Shown: positions 8,631 through 16,389, numbered from the stretch's first letter. The stretch: 64,000 bases of DNA from Acidimangrovimonas pyrenivorans (GCF_042643245.1 NZ_JBHRSK010000017.1:180844-244843); one strand, 5' to 3'. Program-made: numbers and translations. The notes: generated by a model not told the origin, from the letters alone.

Positions 8631-9668
8631 ATGATTAACAGAAGAACATTTGCCGGCCTGATGGGGGCCGTGGCGCTGATGCCGTCGCTTGGCTGGGCGG
8701 CCGACATGCCCAAGCCGTTCGACAACCCGGGCAAGGTCAAGATCGCGCTGGTGCGCTACCTGTCCACGGGCGACTTCTTCGAGGCCTACCTGTCCGGCGT
8801 GCAGGCCCAGGCCAAGGCGCTCGGCGTCGATCTGCGCATCTTCGACAGCCGCCAGGACGCGGCGCTGCAGGCCGACATGGTCGATCAGGCGATCGCGCTG
8901 GGCGTCGACGGGATCATCATCCAGCACGGGCTGACCGAGTCGATGAAGAACGCCGCGCAGCGCGCGGTAGCGGCCGGGATCAAGGTCGTGGCTTTCGACG
9001 TCGATGTCGACAACCCGAAGATCCCGCAGATCGAGCAGTCCGACCGCGACCTCGCCCGGCTGGCGCTGGAGCAGGCGATCAAGGACAATGGCAACAGCTT
9101 CACCGCCGGCTATGTCTATGTGCCCGGCATCGCGCCGCTCGACCGCCGCAACGAGACCTGGGTGCAGGTCAAGAAGGACAATCCGGGGATCAAGCAGGTC
9201 GCCGAATTCGGCACGCTCGACAACCCGATCGCCAACTCGGTCGCCAACCAGGCGCGCTCGGTGCTCTCGGCGCATCCCAACATCAACGTGATGTTCGCCC
9301 CCTACGATGAATTCGCCAAGGGCGTGAAGATCGCGGTCGACGAGGCCGGCATGTCGGACCGGGTCTCGATCTACTCGGCCGATATCTCGACCGCCGACAT
9401 CCAGTCGATGCGCGAGCCGGGCTCGGCCTGGAAGGCGACGGCGGCGACCAACCCGGCGGTGGTCGGCGAGGTCTCGGTGCGCTCGCTGGCGATGCTGCTG
9501 GCCGGGCAGGATCCGGGCCACAACGTGATCGTGCCGCCGACCCTGATCACCCAGAAGATGCTCAACGATCTGGATATCAAGAACATGGCCGAACTGGGCA
9601 AGAAGGTTCCGGCCTTCGCCCATGCCGATGTCTCGGTGCCGGCCTGGATGCCGCTGCCGCAGCGTTAA
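8631..9668 (+). CDS. Sugar ABC transporter periplasmic substrate-binding protein
   Basis: 345 residues, periplasmic-binding-protein type 1 (peripla_BP_4, RbsB-like). The N-terminus NRRTFAG followed by a hydrophobic run and a cleavage region near GWAAD resembles a twin-arginine (Tat) signal, so it may be exported folded. It carries repeated features of ribose-type binders, such as the ALQADMVDQAIALGVDGIII stretch. GGAGG lies five bases before the ATG. It is the third gene of the importer operon and is followed by a strong hairpin and the RbsD-like gene. Ligand not determinable from sequence; a 5-modified ribose fits the context. Confidence 0.9.
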   Translation: MINRRTFAGLMGAVALMPSLGWAADMPKPFDNPGKVKIALVRYLSTGDFFEAYLSGVQAQAKALGVDLRIFDSRQDAALQADMVDQAIALGVDGIIIQHGLTESMKNAAQRAVAAGIKVVAFDVDVDNPKIPQIEQSDRDLARLALEQAIKDNGNSFTAGYVYVPGIAPLDRRNETWVQVKKDNPGIKQVAEFGTLDNPIANSVANQARSVLSAHPNINVMFAPYDEFAKGVKIAVDEAGMSDRVSIYSADISTADIQSMREPGSAWKATAATNPAVVGEVSVRSLAMLLAGQDPGHNVIVPPTLITQKMLNDLDIKNMAELGKKVPAFAHADVSVPAWMPLPQR

Positions 9669-9692
9669 GACCACCGACCACTCACGGCAGCC

Positions 9693-9718
9693 GGGCCGGG
9701 GCCTTCGGGCCCCGGCCC
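9693..9718 (+). terminator. Strong GC hairpin with TTCG tetraloop between binding protein and mutarotase genes
   Basis: A perfect 11-bp stem (GGGCCGGGGCC / GGCCCCGGCCC) closes a TTCG loop. No T-run follows, and the next gene is in the same direction 20 bases on. It probably stabilises or partly terminates the message so that binding protein is made in excess, as is common after ABC binding-protein genes. Confidence 0.6.
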
Positions 9719-9738
9719 ATTCCTATCGGGAGGATATC

Positions 9739-10182
9739 ATGCTCAAGGGGATCGACCCGCGGATGCCGGCAGAGCTGCTGGACACGCTGATGCGGATGGG
9801 CCATGGCGACGAGATCGCGGTGGTCGACTGCAACTACCCCGCCCATTCGACCGCCGCCGCCACCGTCTCGGGCCGGGTGGTCGAGCTGCCGGGCTTCACT
9901 GCGCCGCAGGCGATTTCGCTGATCTGCGCCCTGCTGCCGCTCGACCCTTTCGTGCCCGCCGGCGCGCTGTGGATGGAGGTGGACGGCAAGGGGGACCAGC
10001 CGGACCCGGTGCACGCCGAGGCGCTGGCGGTGCTGGAGGCCGAGATGCCCGAAGGCGGCGCCATCGGCTCGATCGGGCGGCAGGACTTCTACGCCCGCGC
10101 GGCCGGGGGCTTCGCCGTGCTGCGCTGCACCGAGACGCGGCCCTTCGGCTGCTTCATCCTGCGCAAGGGCGTGATTTTCTAG
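9739..10182 (+). CDS. RbsD/FucU-family sugar mutarotase
   Basis: 147 residues, the usual size. The N-terminal GHGDEIAVVDCNYPAHS matches the RbsD/FucU active-site region with its conserved His and Asp. These enzymes interconvert anomers or pyranose/furanose forms of ribose or fucose. It is the last gene of the ABC importer operon, with GGGAGGA ahead of the ATG. It would supply the right anomer of the imported sugar to the kinase MtnK, which phosphorylates C1 and so is anomer-specific (inference). It converges on the RuBisCO-like gene across a 93-bp gap. Confidence 0.88.
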   Translation: MLKGIDPRMPAELLDTLMRMGHGDEIAVVDCNYPAHSTAAATVSGRVVELPGFTAPQAISLICALLPLDPFVPAGALWMEVDGKGDQPDPVHAEALAVLEAEMPEGGAIGSIGRQDFYARAAGGFAVLRCTETRPFGCFILRKGVIF

Positions 10183-10275
10183 GGCACCTTGCACGCGCTT
10201 GCGGGCTGCGTGCTCCGGCGCGGCTTGCCTTTCCGGTCGAATGGCAACGAGAGGCCGGGGCAGATGGACGACCTT

Positions 10276-11406
10276 CTAGGCCCGCTCCGCCTCGGCCGCG
10301 TCGAGCGCGGCGCGCATCGCCGCGATGCCCTCGCCGATCCGCTCGCCCAGCCGCAGCAGCGAGCCGCCGAGCAGATAGACCACATCCGGGCCATACATCG
10401 CCGCCATGTCCGCCGCCCGCTCGACGCTCATGCCGCCGCCGGGGCTGGGCAGCATCGCCCGGCCGGGGCCTTCGGGCACGCGGCAGGCGTCGGCGATCTG
10501 GCGGCACTCCGCGACGCTGAAGCCGAAGCGGCCGCCGACATTGGGAAAGACCGAGATGTCGGCCCCCGCGATGCGCTGCAGCGTGCCGAAGATCACCCCG
10601 TGGTCGAAGCCGGTGTCGGGCGACAGCACATAGGGCCCGAGGAAGCTGGGATGGGTCATCACCGGCAGGTTCAGCGCCGGGTCGCGCGCGATCCGCGAAA
10701 CCACGCCGAAGCCCAGCAGCCCCGGCATGATCAGGAGCCCGTCCGCCCCGGCCGCCTTGGCGAAGCGGATATTGGCCTCGAGCTCGTCTGCCTGACCGGC
10801 GAGCGACGGGAAATAGAGCGCCCTGCGCCCGGTCTCCGCGTTGGCCCGGGCGACCGCGGCGGCGGTCTTCTCGACCCGCTCGCGGAACGGGGCCATCGGC
10901 TGGTCGGTTATGCCATGATCTTCCTTGACGATATCGGCCCCGCCCCTGGCGCAGAGATAGCCGATGCGGGCCAGCGCCTCGGCGTCGAGCCCCTGGGGTT
11001 TCAGCACCGGCGCGATCATCCCGCCGGCGGGCCGGCCGCAGAGCGCGCGGATGCCGGCGCTGCCGAAGCGCGGGCCGGGATGGCGGCGGGCCATCTCCTC
11101 GCCCGGCTCGATCCCGATCACCCGCAGCCCGCGCTGGATCGATGAATTGCCGAAGATGACGTTGAAGAACTGGGTGATCTCGTCCCCGGCGCTGGCCGGG
11201 CTGTAGGAGATCGTGGCGCGGAACCGTCCTTCGCCCTCGCGCCCGATCTCCTCGATCCGGCCGAGGATCTCGTCCTCGACAAAGCCCGCCGGCACCACGT
11301 CGCGCGGGATCTCGACGGTCTGTTCCAGCGCGATGCCCTCGGCCCGCGCCCGCGCCTCGGCGGGATCGGCGGCGAAGATGCGGTAGCTGACGGCGAACCG
11401 CATCAC
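10276..11406 (-). CDS. RuBisCO-like protein (type IV, RLP)
   Basis: 376 residues, shorter than true RuBisCO large subunit. The TIM-barrel landmarks remain: the K175-equivalent lysine K136 in APVLKPQGL, the carbamylated-lysine position K161 in GGADIVKEDHG, and phosphate-binding loops GGGM (323-326) and GGSL (347-350). In place of the classic K-D-D-E metal site it reads K-E-D-H, so the E204 ligand is His164. CO2 fixation is therefore not expected. In Rhodospirillum rubrum an RLP isomerises 5-methylthioribulose-1-phosphate to 1-methylthioxylulose-5-phosphate; given mtnK/mtnA nearby, a similar reaction is plausible. Other RLPs act in methionine salvage enolisation or apionate-type decarboxylation. 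The start is GTG at 11406, overlapping the upstream stop as GTGA; an ATG follows at 11403. Confidence 0.9.
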   Translation of the reverse strand: MMRFAVSYRIFAADPAEARARAEGIALEQTVEIPRDVVPAGFVEDEILGRIEEIGREGEGRFRATISYSPASAGDEITQFFNVIFGNSSIQRGLRVIGIEPGEEMARRHPGPRFGSAGIRALCGRPAGGMIAPVLKPQGLDAEALARIGYLCARGGADIVKEDHGITDQPMAPFRERVEKTAAAVARANAETGRRALYFPSLAGQADELEANIRFAKAAGADGLLIMPGLLGFGVVSRIARDPALNLPVMTHPSFLGPYVLSPDTGFDHGVIFGTLQRIAGADISVFPNVGGRFGFSVAECRQIADACRVPEGPGRAMLPSPGGGMSVERAADMAAMYGPDVVYLLGGSLLRLGERIGEGIAAMRAALDAAEAERA

Positions 11407-12407
11407 AGCGCCTCGGCCTTCACCGCCGAATGGACCGCATCGACCCGCACCGCTTCAAGTGCCTCTTCTCCGATACCGGTCTGCTGCCCGGTCAGTTCTT
11501 CGATCGCGCGGACCAGGGCCAGCGCGTCCATGCCGTAGTATTTCATCAGATAGGGGCGCGAGCCGCCATGGGCGTAAGTGTCCTGCAGGCCGAGCCGGAT
11601 CAGCCGCTTCGCCATCCCCGCCTCGGCCAGCGCCTCGGCGGTCATCGAGCCGATGCCGCCGGCGACGAGATGGTTCTCGAGGGTGACGATGCCGTGGCGG
11701 ACCTCGGCGGCATGGGCGAGGATCGTTGCCGCGTCGAAGGGCTTGAGCGTGTTGAGATGGAGATGACGCACGGATACCCCGGCCTTCTCGAGCGCGCCGC
11801 GGGCGCGGATCGCCTCCTCGGTGGTGATGCCGGCGGTGATCACCAGCACGTCGGTTCCTTCGGACAGCACCCGCAATTCGCCCACCTTGAGCGGACTGTC
11901 GAACAACCGCGGCACCGACCCGCGCAGCACCCGGCAATAGACCGGCCCGTCGATGCTGTCGGCGGCCTCGACGATGCCCTCGACCTCGGTCGCGTCGCCG
12001 GCCTCCAGCACCGTCATGTTGGGGATGGTGCGCATGATCGAGATGTCCTCGATCGCCTGGTGGGTCATGCCGCCGGGAGTGGTGACGCCGGGCAGGAAGC
12101 CCATCAGCCGCACCTTGCGCCGGGGATAGGCGATCGAGGCCATCAGCTGGTCATAGGGGCGGCGGTAGAGGAAGACGCCGAAGGTGTGGATGAAGGGCCG
12201 GAACCCGGCAAGGCCGAGCCCGCCGGCGAAGCTCAGCATGTTCTGCTCGGCCATGCCCATCGACAGGAACTGCCCGGGATGACGGTCGCGGAAGCCGTCG
12301 ATCTCGCAGCTCGAGGTGAGGTCGGCCGAGAGGCACAGCACCTCGGGATGCTGCACCGCGTATTTCTCAAAGGCGCCCGCATAGGGGCGGTTGACCATTT
12401 CGACCAT
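11403..12407 (-). CDS. Transketolase-like enzyme, C-terminal (pyrimidine-binding) subunit
   Basis: 334 residues carrying the transketolase pyrimidine-binding and C-terminal domains as a separate polypeptide. The catalytic glutamate that protonates thiamine diphosphate lies in SMGMAEQNM (about residue 54). It pairs with the gene just upstream (12419-13345) to form an alpha2beta2 enzyme, like other split transketolases and the AptA/AptB apulose-phosphate enzyme. It is 11 bases downstream of its partner and overlaps the RuBisCO-like start by four bases, so the three genes form one tightly coupled operon. The substrate is probably a product of the RuBisCO-like or MtnA step rather than a pentose-phosphate-pathway sugar (inference). 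Confidence 0.9.
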   Translation of the reverse strand: MVEMVNRPYAGAFEKYAVQHPEVLCLSADLTSSCEIDGFRDRHPGQFLSMGMAEQNMLSFAGGLGLAGFRPFIHTFGVFLYRRPYDQLMASIAYPRRKVRLMGFLPGVTTPGGMTHQAIEDISIMRTIPNMTVLEAGDATEVEGIVEAADSIDGPVYCRVLRGSVPRLFDSPLKVGELRVLSEGTDVLVITAGITTEEAIRARGALEKAGVSVRHLHLNTLKPFDAATILAHAAEVRHGIVTLENHLVAGGIGSMTAEALAEAGMAKRLIRLGLQDTYAHGGSRPYLMKYYGMDALALVRAIEELTGQQTGIGEEALEAVRVDAVHSAVKAEAL

Positions 12408-12418
12408 CGCGTCTCTCC

Positions 12419-13345
12419 TCAGTGGCCGTAGTCGATCGGGGCGATGCCCAGCTCGGCGGCGATTTCCCGGTTCATCTCGGCACGCTCTTCCTCGCTCTTG
12501 AAGCGCACATAGTGTAGCCGCGGAAAGCGGCGCTGCAGGAAGCTCATGCCCTGCGTCGGCGAGGTATTGGCGAGGATGATCAGCGGCCGGCCCTCATGCG
12601 GCTCGGCTTTCGCCTGGCGCATCGCATCGAGGTCGTGGCCGTCGATCTCGACCACCACCGCGCCGAAATCGCGCAGCTTGGTGGCGATGTCGCCGACCTC
12701 CATCACGCTGTCCATCGCGCCGTCGCATTGCTGGCGGTTGACGTCCATGATCGCCCACAGATTGTCGATGCCGTGATGGGCGGCGGCCTGCACCGCCTCC
12801 CAGGTCTGGCCTTCCTGTACCTCGCCATCCGACATGAAGACGCAGACCTCGCCAGGCTCGCCCTTGCGCTTGCGGCCCCAGGCGAGGCCGGCGCCGGTCG
12901 ACAGGCCGATCCCCAGCGTGCCGTTATGGACCTCCATGCCCGGCGAATGCTCGGCCCCGATCATTTCGACCGAGGAGCCGTCCTTGTTGAACATCTCCAA
13001 CCCCTCGGGTGCCATCCGCCCGACCTCGATCAGCGTCGCATAGGCGACCAGAGCGTAATGGGCCGGGGCGATGAACAGCCGGTCGTAATGCGGCTCGAAC
13101 GGGCCGTTATAGCCGGCGCCGGTGACATAGTCGGGATTGTCTGCCGAGGGCACGCCGCCAAAGGGGCGCGGCACTTCCGGCAGGGTCGGCTGTCCGAGAT
13201 TGAGCGCCTCGTTGTAGAGGAAGGCGAGCTGCTCGGCGGCCGAGCAGGCCTGGCTGAGATAGCCGCCATTGTTGCGCATCGAATGCTCGAAGACGCGGCG
13301 CCGGATGCCGCGCGCGACTTCTTCGGTGGTCTTCTGGTTTTCCAC
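12419..13345 (-). CDS. Transketolase-like enzyme, N-terminal (TPP-binding) subunit
   Basis: 308 residues, the pyrophosphate-binding half of transketolase. The thiamine-diphosphate motif is SDGEVQEGQ (172-180) with N203, and the substrate-side motif AEHSPGMEVHNGTLG is at 131-145. The start is a GTG with only a weak purine-rich ribosome site; it is the first usable start in the frame. It is the first gene of the transketolase-RLP operon, transcribed leftward from the operator at 13404. Housekeeping transketolase is a single chain of about 650 residues, so a split pair beside sugar-salvage genes points to a specialised pathway. Confidence 0.9.
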   Translation of the reverse strand: MENQKTTEEVARGIRRRVFEHSMRNNGGYLSQACSAAEQLAFLYNEALNLGQPTLPEVPRPFGGVPSADNPDYVTGAGYNGPFEPHYDRLFIAPAHYALVAYATLIEVGRMAPEGLEMFNKDGSSVEMIGAEHSPGMEVHNGTLGIGLSTGAGLAWGRKRKGEPGEVCVFMSDGEVQEGQTWEAVQAAAHHGIDNLWAIMDVNRQQCDGAMDSVMEVGDIATKLRDFGAVVVEIDGHDLDAMRQAKAEPHEGRPLIILANTSPTQGMSFLQRRFPRLHYVRFKSEEERAEMNREIAAELGIAPIDYGH

Positions 13346-13856
13346 GGCGGGGTCTCGCTTTCGGTCTTGCGGTCAGGGTCGGTTTCGTCGGTGAAGATAC
13401 ATATGTCATTATATTCTGACAAATGATATTTTGTTCATCTTGACTGTGCCGCCGCCCTCAGCGGCCTGCTGGTGGCGGAAGTCGTGCAAGTGTGGCGGAT
13501 GGGCAACCGGGGCCCGCGCCAGGTGTCGAGACTGCCATGAGACTGCCAGGAAACTGCAATTCTGCGCCTTCCGGCTGCGGCTGCTGTAGCCAAGGGCGCC
13601 AGGCTCGAGGCCGGTGCACCGTCCGGGTTCGAGTTGCAAGCGGAAATCGGCGCTGCCCGGGCTCAGCTGCGTCTTGCCGACGAGGCCGGCGCGGTGCGTT
13701 TCCATTCGGCTCTCCTGCCTGCTGTGCGGGCGCAGGATGTCGCTGACCCCGTCGCCCCGGTCGCATTCCGGCGAACAGGGCCGCGCCTTCGATGGCAGAA
13801 AATCTCATGCTCGATTGAAGCGATCTCAACCGAGCGCGCAGCCGGAGCGTGAGGCC
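13346..13856. other. Promoter region and 511-bp non-coding stretch
   Basis: The left third, adjoining the transketolase gene, is AT-rich and contains the palindrome at 13404-13421 and a TATAAT hexamer on the minus strand. The remaining 13440-13856 is GC-rich; its open frames on either strand look non-coding. It probably contains the promoter of the LysR gene at 13857, but no convincing -35/-10 pair was found. Confidence 0.45.
13404..13421. promoter_or_regulatory. 18-bp palindromic operator TGTCA-N8-TGACA (copy 2)
   Basis: TGTCA (13404-13408), eight AT-rich bases, TGACA (13417-13421). The spacing and half-sites are the same as at 6003-6020. On the minus strand the spacer carries TATAAT, so the palindrome overlaps the probable -10 of the transketolase-RLP operon. 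This suggests repression by the SorC protein (inference). ATTTG flanks TCA in both copies. Confidence 0.65.
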
Positions 13857-14762
13857 ATGTCCCGCCGCTACTACCATCTGCCGCCGTTGACGACGCTCGC
13901 CGCCTTCGAGACGGCGGCGCGGCACCTCAGTTTCAAGAACGCCGCGCAGGAGCTTTCGGTGACGCCGGGCGCCGTCAGCCACCAGATCAAGGCGCTGGAG
14001 GGCGAACTGGGGGCGCAGCTGTTCCGGCGCAAGCACCGGGGGGTCGAGCTGACCGCCGAGGGCGAAAGCCTCTACGAGGCGCTGGCGTCGAGCTTCGCCA
14101 AGGTCTCGCAATGCCTGAAGAGCATCCAGGACCGCCATAGCGGCAACAAGGTCACCGTCGGCTCGACCTCGGCCGTCGCCTCGCTCTGGCTGTCGCCGAC
14201 GGTGATCCGCTTCTGGCGCGCGCACCCGGATGTCGACGTCAACCAGAGCATCCAGGACGAGCAGTTCCTCAACACCAACGAGGTCGACCTCTATATCCGC
14301 TACGGCCGCGAGCCGGACAGCCGCATGACCCAGACCGAACTGTTCCGCGATCACCTGCTGCCGGTCGGGGACAGGGAACATGCCGACCGCCTGGCGGGCT
14401 GCGCGCTCGCGGCCCTGGCGGGCGAGCGCCTGATCCATCTCGAGTCGAACAACAAGAGCTGGGCCACCTGGCAGGACTGGTTTCTCGGGCTGGGCTATGA
14501 CGGGCCGATCGCGCCCGGCATCCGCGTCAACAACTACTCGGTCGCGCTGCAGGCGGCGCAGGACGGCGCCGGGCTGGCGCTGGGGTGGCAGCGCCTCGTG
14601 CGGCCCTTGCTGATGACGGGGCAGCTCCACCCGATCGGGCCCCATGTCAGCGCCGCCGCCCACCGCTTCCATCTCGTCGGGCGGCCGGAAGAAGAGCTGT
14701 CCGAGGCCGCGCGACGGTTGCGGGACTGGATCGTGCAGGAGGTGAACAGCGGGCTCAGGTGA
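13857..14762 (+). CDS. LysR-family transcriptional regulator (GcvA-like)
   Basis: 301 residues. The N-terminal winged HTH is at about residues 8-65 (LTTLAAFETAARHLSFKNAA..LSVTPGAVSHQIK), followed by a LysR substrate-binding domain with the GcvA-type stretches DVDLYIRYG and GLALGWQRLV. The ATG at 13857 is used because the HTH begins immediately after it; upstream in-frame sequence is not LysR-like. It lies 93 bases upstream of and parallel to the Rieske oxygenase gene, so it probably controls that gene, though control of the divergent transketolase operon cannot be excluded. Confidence 0.85.
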   Translation: MSRRYYHLPPLTTLAAFETAARHLSFKNAAQELSVTPGAVSHQIKALEGELGAQLFRRKHRGVELTAEGESLYEALASSFAKVSQCLKSIQDRHSGNKVTVGSTSAVASLWLSPTVIRFWRAHPDVDVNQSIQDEQFLNTNEVDLYIRYGREPDSRMTQTELFRDHLLPVGDREHADRLAGCALAALAGERLIHLESNNKSWATWQDWFLGLGYDGPIAPGIRVNNYSVALQAAQDGAGLALGWQRLVRPLLMTGQLHPIGPHVSAAAHRFHLVGRPEEELSEAARRLRDWIVQEVNSGLR

Positions 14763-14855
14763 GCCGGGTTCACCCCAGATTTAGCTTTTCCCGTATTGAG
14801 AGGGGTCGCCCCCGTGCCGCATTTTTCCGGGCGTGCCCGCTCAGGAGGATGTCGG

Positions 14856-16025
14856 ATGAACAAGCACGGCCCCCTTGGTTCCGTCCTGCAATCGGTCAAT
14901 GTCGCCAATGGCCTGCCGAACGCGCATTACACCGACCCGGCCGTTTTCGCCGAAGAGAAACGCTCGGTCCTGTTCGCCAACTGGTCCGGCATCGGCTTCG
15001 GCAAGGACATTCCCGAGACCGGCGACGCCCGGCCGGTGGATTTCCTCGGCATGCCGCTGTTGATGGTGCGCGACCGCGACGGGTCGATCAACGTGTTCCA
15101 GAACACCTGCCGCCATCGCGGCATGATCCTGGTCGAGGCGCCGCGGACAATCCGCGGCGCCATCCGCTGCCCCTATCACAGCTGGTGCTACGGGTTGAAC
15201 GGCGCGCTGCGCGGCACGCCGCATGTCGGCGGCCCGGGCCAGAACACCCATACCGATATCAGGCAGGAGGAGCTGGGCCTGATCCGCATCCGCTCCTTCG
15301 TCTGGCGCGACGTGGTTTTCGTCAATATCGACGGCACCGCGCCCGCATTCGAGGACGTGCATGGCGAGCTGATGGGGCGCTGGAAGGAATTCGACCAGCC
15401 GATGTATCATGGCGGCGAGGGCTCGACCGTGCGGCTCGAGCTGGCCGCGAACTGGAAGCTGGCGGTCGAGAATTTCTGCGAAAGCTACCACCTGCCCTGG
15501 GTCCATCCGGGCCTGAACAGCTATTCGCGGCTCGAGGACCACTACAACATCGAGAGGCTGGGCCGGTATTCGGGGCAGGGCACCCATGTCTATCGCCAGC
15601 TCACCGACGACGAAGGCCGGACGCTGCCCGATTTCGCCGGTCTGGGCGAGAAATGGGAGCAGGGCGCGGAATACATCGTCGTCTATCCCAACGTGATGCT
15701 CGGCGTGCAACGCGACCATGCCTTCGCCTTCGTGCTCGACCCGGTGGATTGCGAGCGCACGGTCGAGACGATCGAGCTCTACTACACCCGGCCGACCGGG
15801 AGCACGCCCGAGCTGGGCGGCCTGCGCGCCGCGAACGCGCAGCTGTGGAAAACGGTGTTCGAAGAGGACGTCTTCGTCGTCGAGGGCATGCAGAAGGGCC
15901 GCCATGGCGCGCTGTTCGACGGCGGCCGCTTCTCTCCGGCGATGGACGGGCCGACGCACAACTTCCACCACTGGGTCGCGACGCAGGTCGAGGCCGGCCG
16001 CAGGGCCTCGGCGCCCGGGTCCTAG
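14856..16025 (+). CDS. Rieske-type oxygenase alpha subunit (quaternary-amine/aromatic hydroxylase family)
   Basis: 389 residues. The N-terminal Rieske [2Fe-2S] domain has CRH (around residue 86) and CPYH about 17 residues later. The C-terminal catalytic domain has the mononuclear-iron motif N-x-x-E-x-x-H-x-x-x-x-H in NFCESYHLPWVH. The residue linking the two iron sites is Glu where most ring-hydroxylating dioxygenases have Asp; Glu at this position is known in the CntA/YeaW carnitine monooxygenase type. The substrate may be a betaine, carnitine or similar amine rather than an arene (inference). AGGAGG lies ahead of the ATG at 14856. No reductase gene is adjacent, so electrons must come from an unlinked partner. 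Confidence 0.85.
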   Translation: MNKHGPLGSVLQSVNVANGLPNAHYTDPAVFAEEKRSVLFANWSGIGFGKDIPETGDARPVDFLGMPLLMVRDRDGSINVFQNTCRHRGMILVEAPRTIRGAIRCPYHSWCYGLNGALRGTPHVGGPGQNTHTDIRQEELGLIRIRSFVWRDVVFVNIDGTAPAFEDVHGELMGRWKEFDQPMYHGGEGSTVRLELAANWKLAVENFCESYHLPWVHPGLNSYSRLEDHYNIERLGRYSGQGTHVYRQLTDDEGRTLPDFAGLGEKWEQGAEYIVVYPNVMLGVQRDHAFAFVLDPVDCERTVETIELYYTRPTGSTPELGGLRAANAQLWKTVFEEDVFVVEGMQKGRHGALFDGGRFSPAMDGPTHNFHHWVATQVEAGRRASAPGS

Positions 16026-16027
16026 GC

Positions 16028-16282
16028 GTGGGAGCGGGGCCGGTGGAACTGGCGGAGCTGGACCGCAAGCTGCTCGCGGCGCATGCCGAGGGCGATGCGG
16101 CCGCGCTGGTCGCCCTCTACACCCGGGCCGGGGACGCGCGCGAGGCGGTGGGCGACATCCCTGCCGCCTGCTTCTACCTGACCCAGGCCTTCGTCTTCGC
16201 CCTCGAGGCCGGGCTGGCCGAGGCCGAGGCGCTGAACCGGCGGCTGTTCGACCACGGCCGCGCCCATCTGCTGCGCTTCTGA
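16028..16282 (+). CDS. Small helical protein downstream of Rieske oxygenase
   Basis: 84 residues if the GTG at 16028 is used. A GTG at 16043 with GGAG nine bases ahead gives 79 residues and is a good alternative. It is Ala/Leu/Glu-rich and predicted helical, resembling one or two TPR-like repeats (ALVALYTRAGDAREAVGD..ACFYLTQAFVFALEAG). It starts two bases after the oxygenase stop, so it is surely co-transcribed. No known function; it could be an accessory or assembly factor of the oxygenase. Confidence 0.6.
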   Translation: MGAGPVELAELDRKLLAAHAEGDAAALVALYTRAGDAREAVGDIPAACFYLTQAFVFALEAGLAEAEALNRRLFDHGRAHLLRF

Positions 16283-16389
16283 CCGGCGCCCGCCCGCCGG
16301 CGCGGCTGACGGCCCGGGACAGGAATTCGTTGCCATTCCCCGCGTTTTTGCCTCAAATCGGTTCGGCAAACGGATTTCTTTCAAGGGGT

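Noticed and set aside
10276..11406. RLP as part of an apionate-type (OiaX/OiaT) pathway
   Set aside because: The expected DUF1537-type kinase and apionate genes are absent, while mtnK/mtnA are present. The His in the metal site leaves the idea open, but context favours methylthioribose-like chemistry.
11403..13345. Housekeeping transketolase broken by a frameshift
   Set aside because: Both halves have their own start and complete domains, and an 11-base gap separates them. This is the standard split arrangement, not a disrupted single gene.
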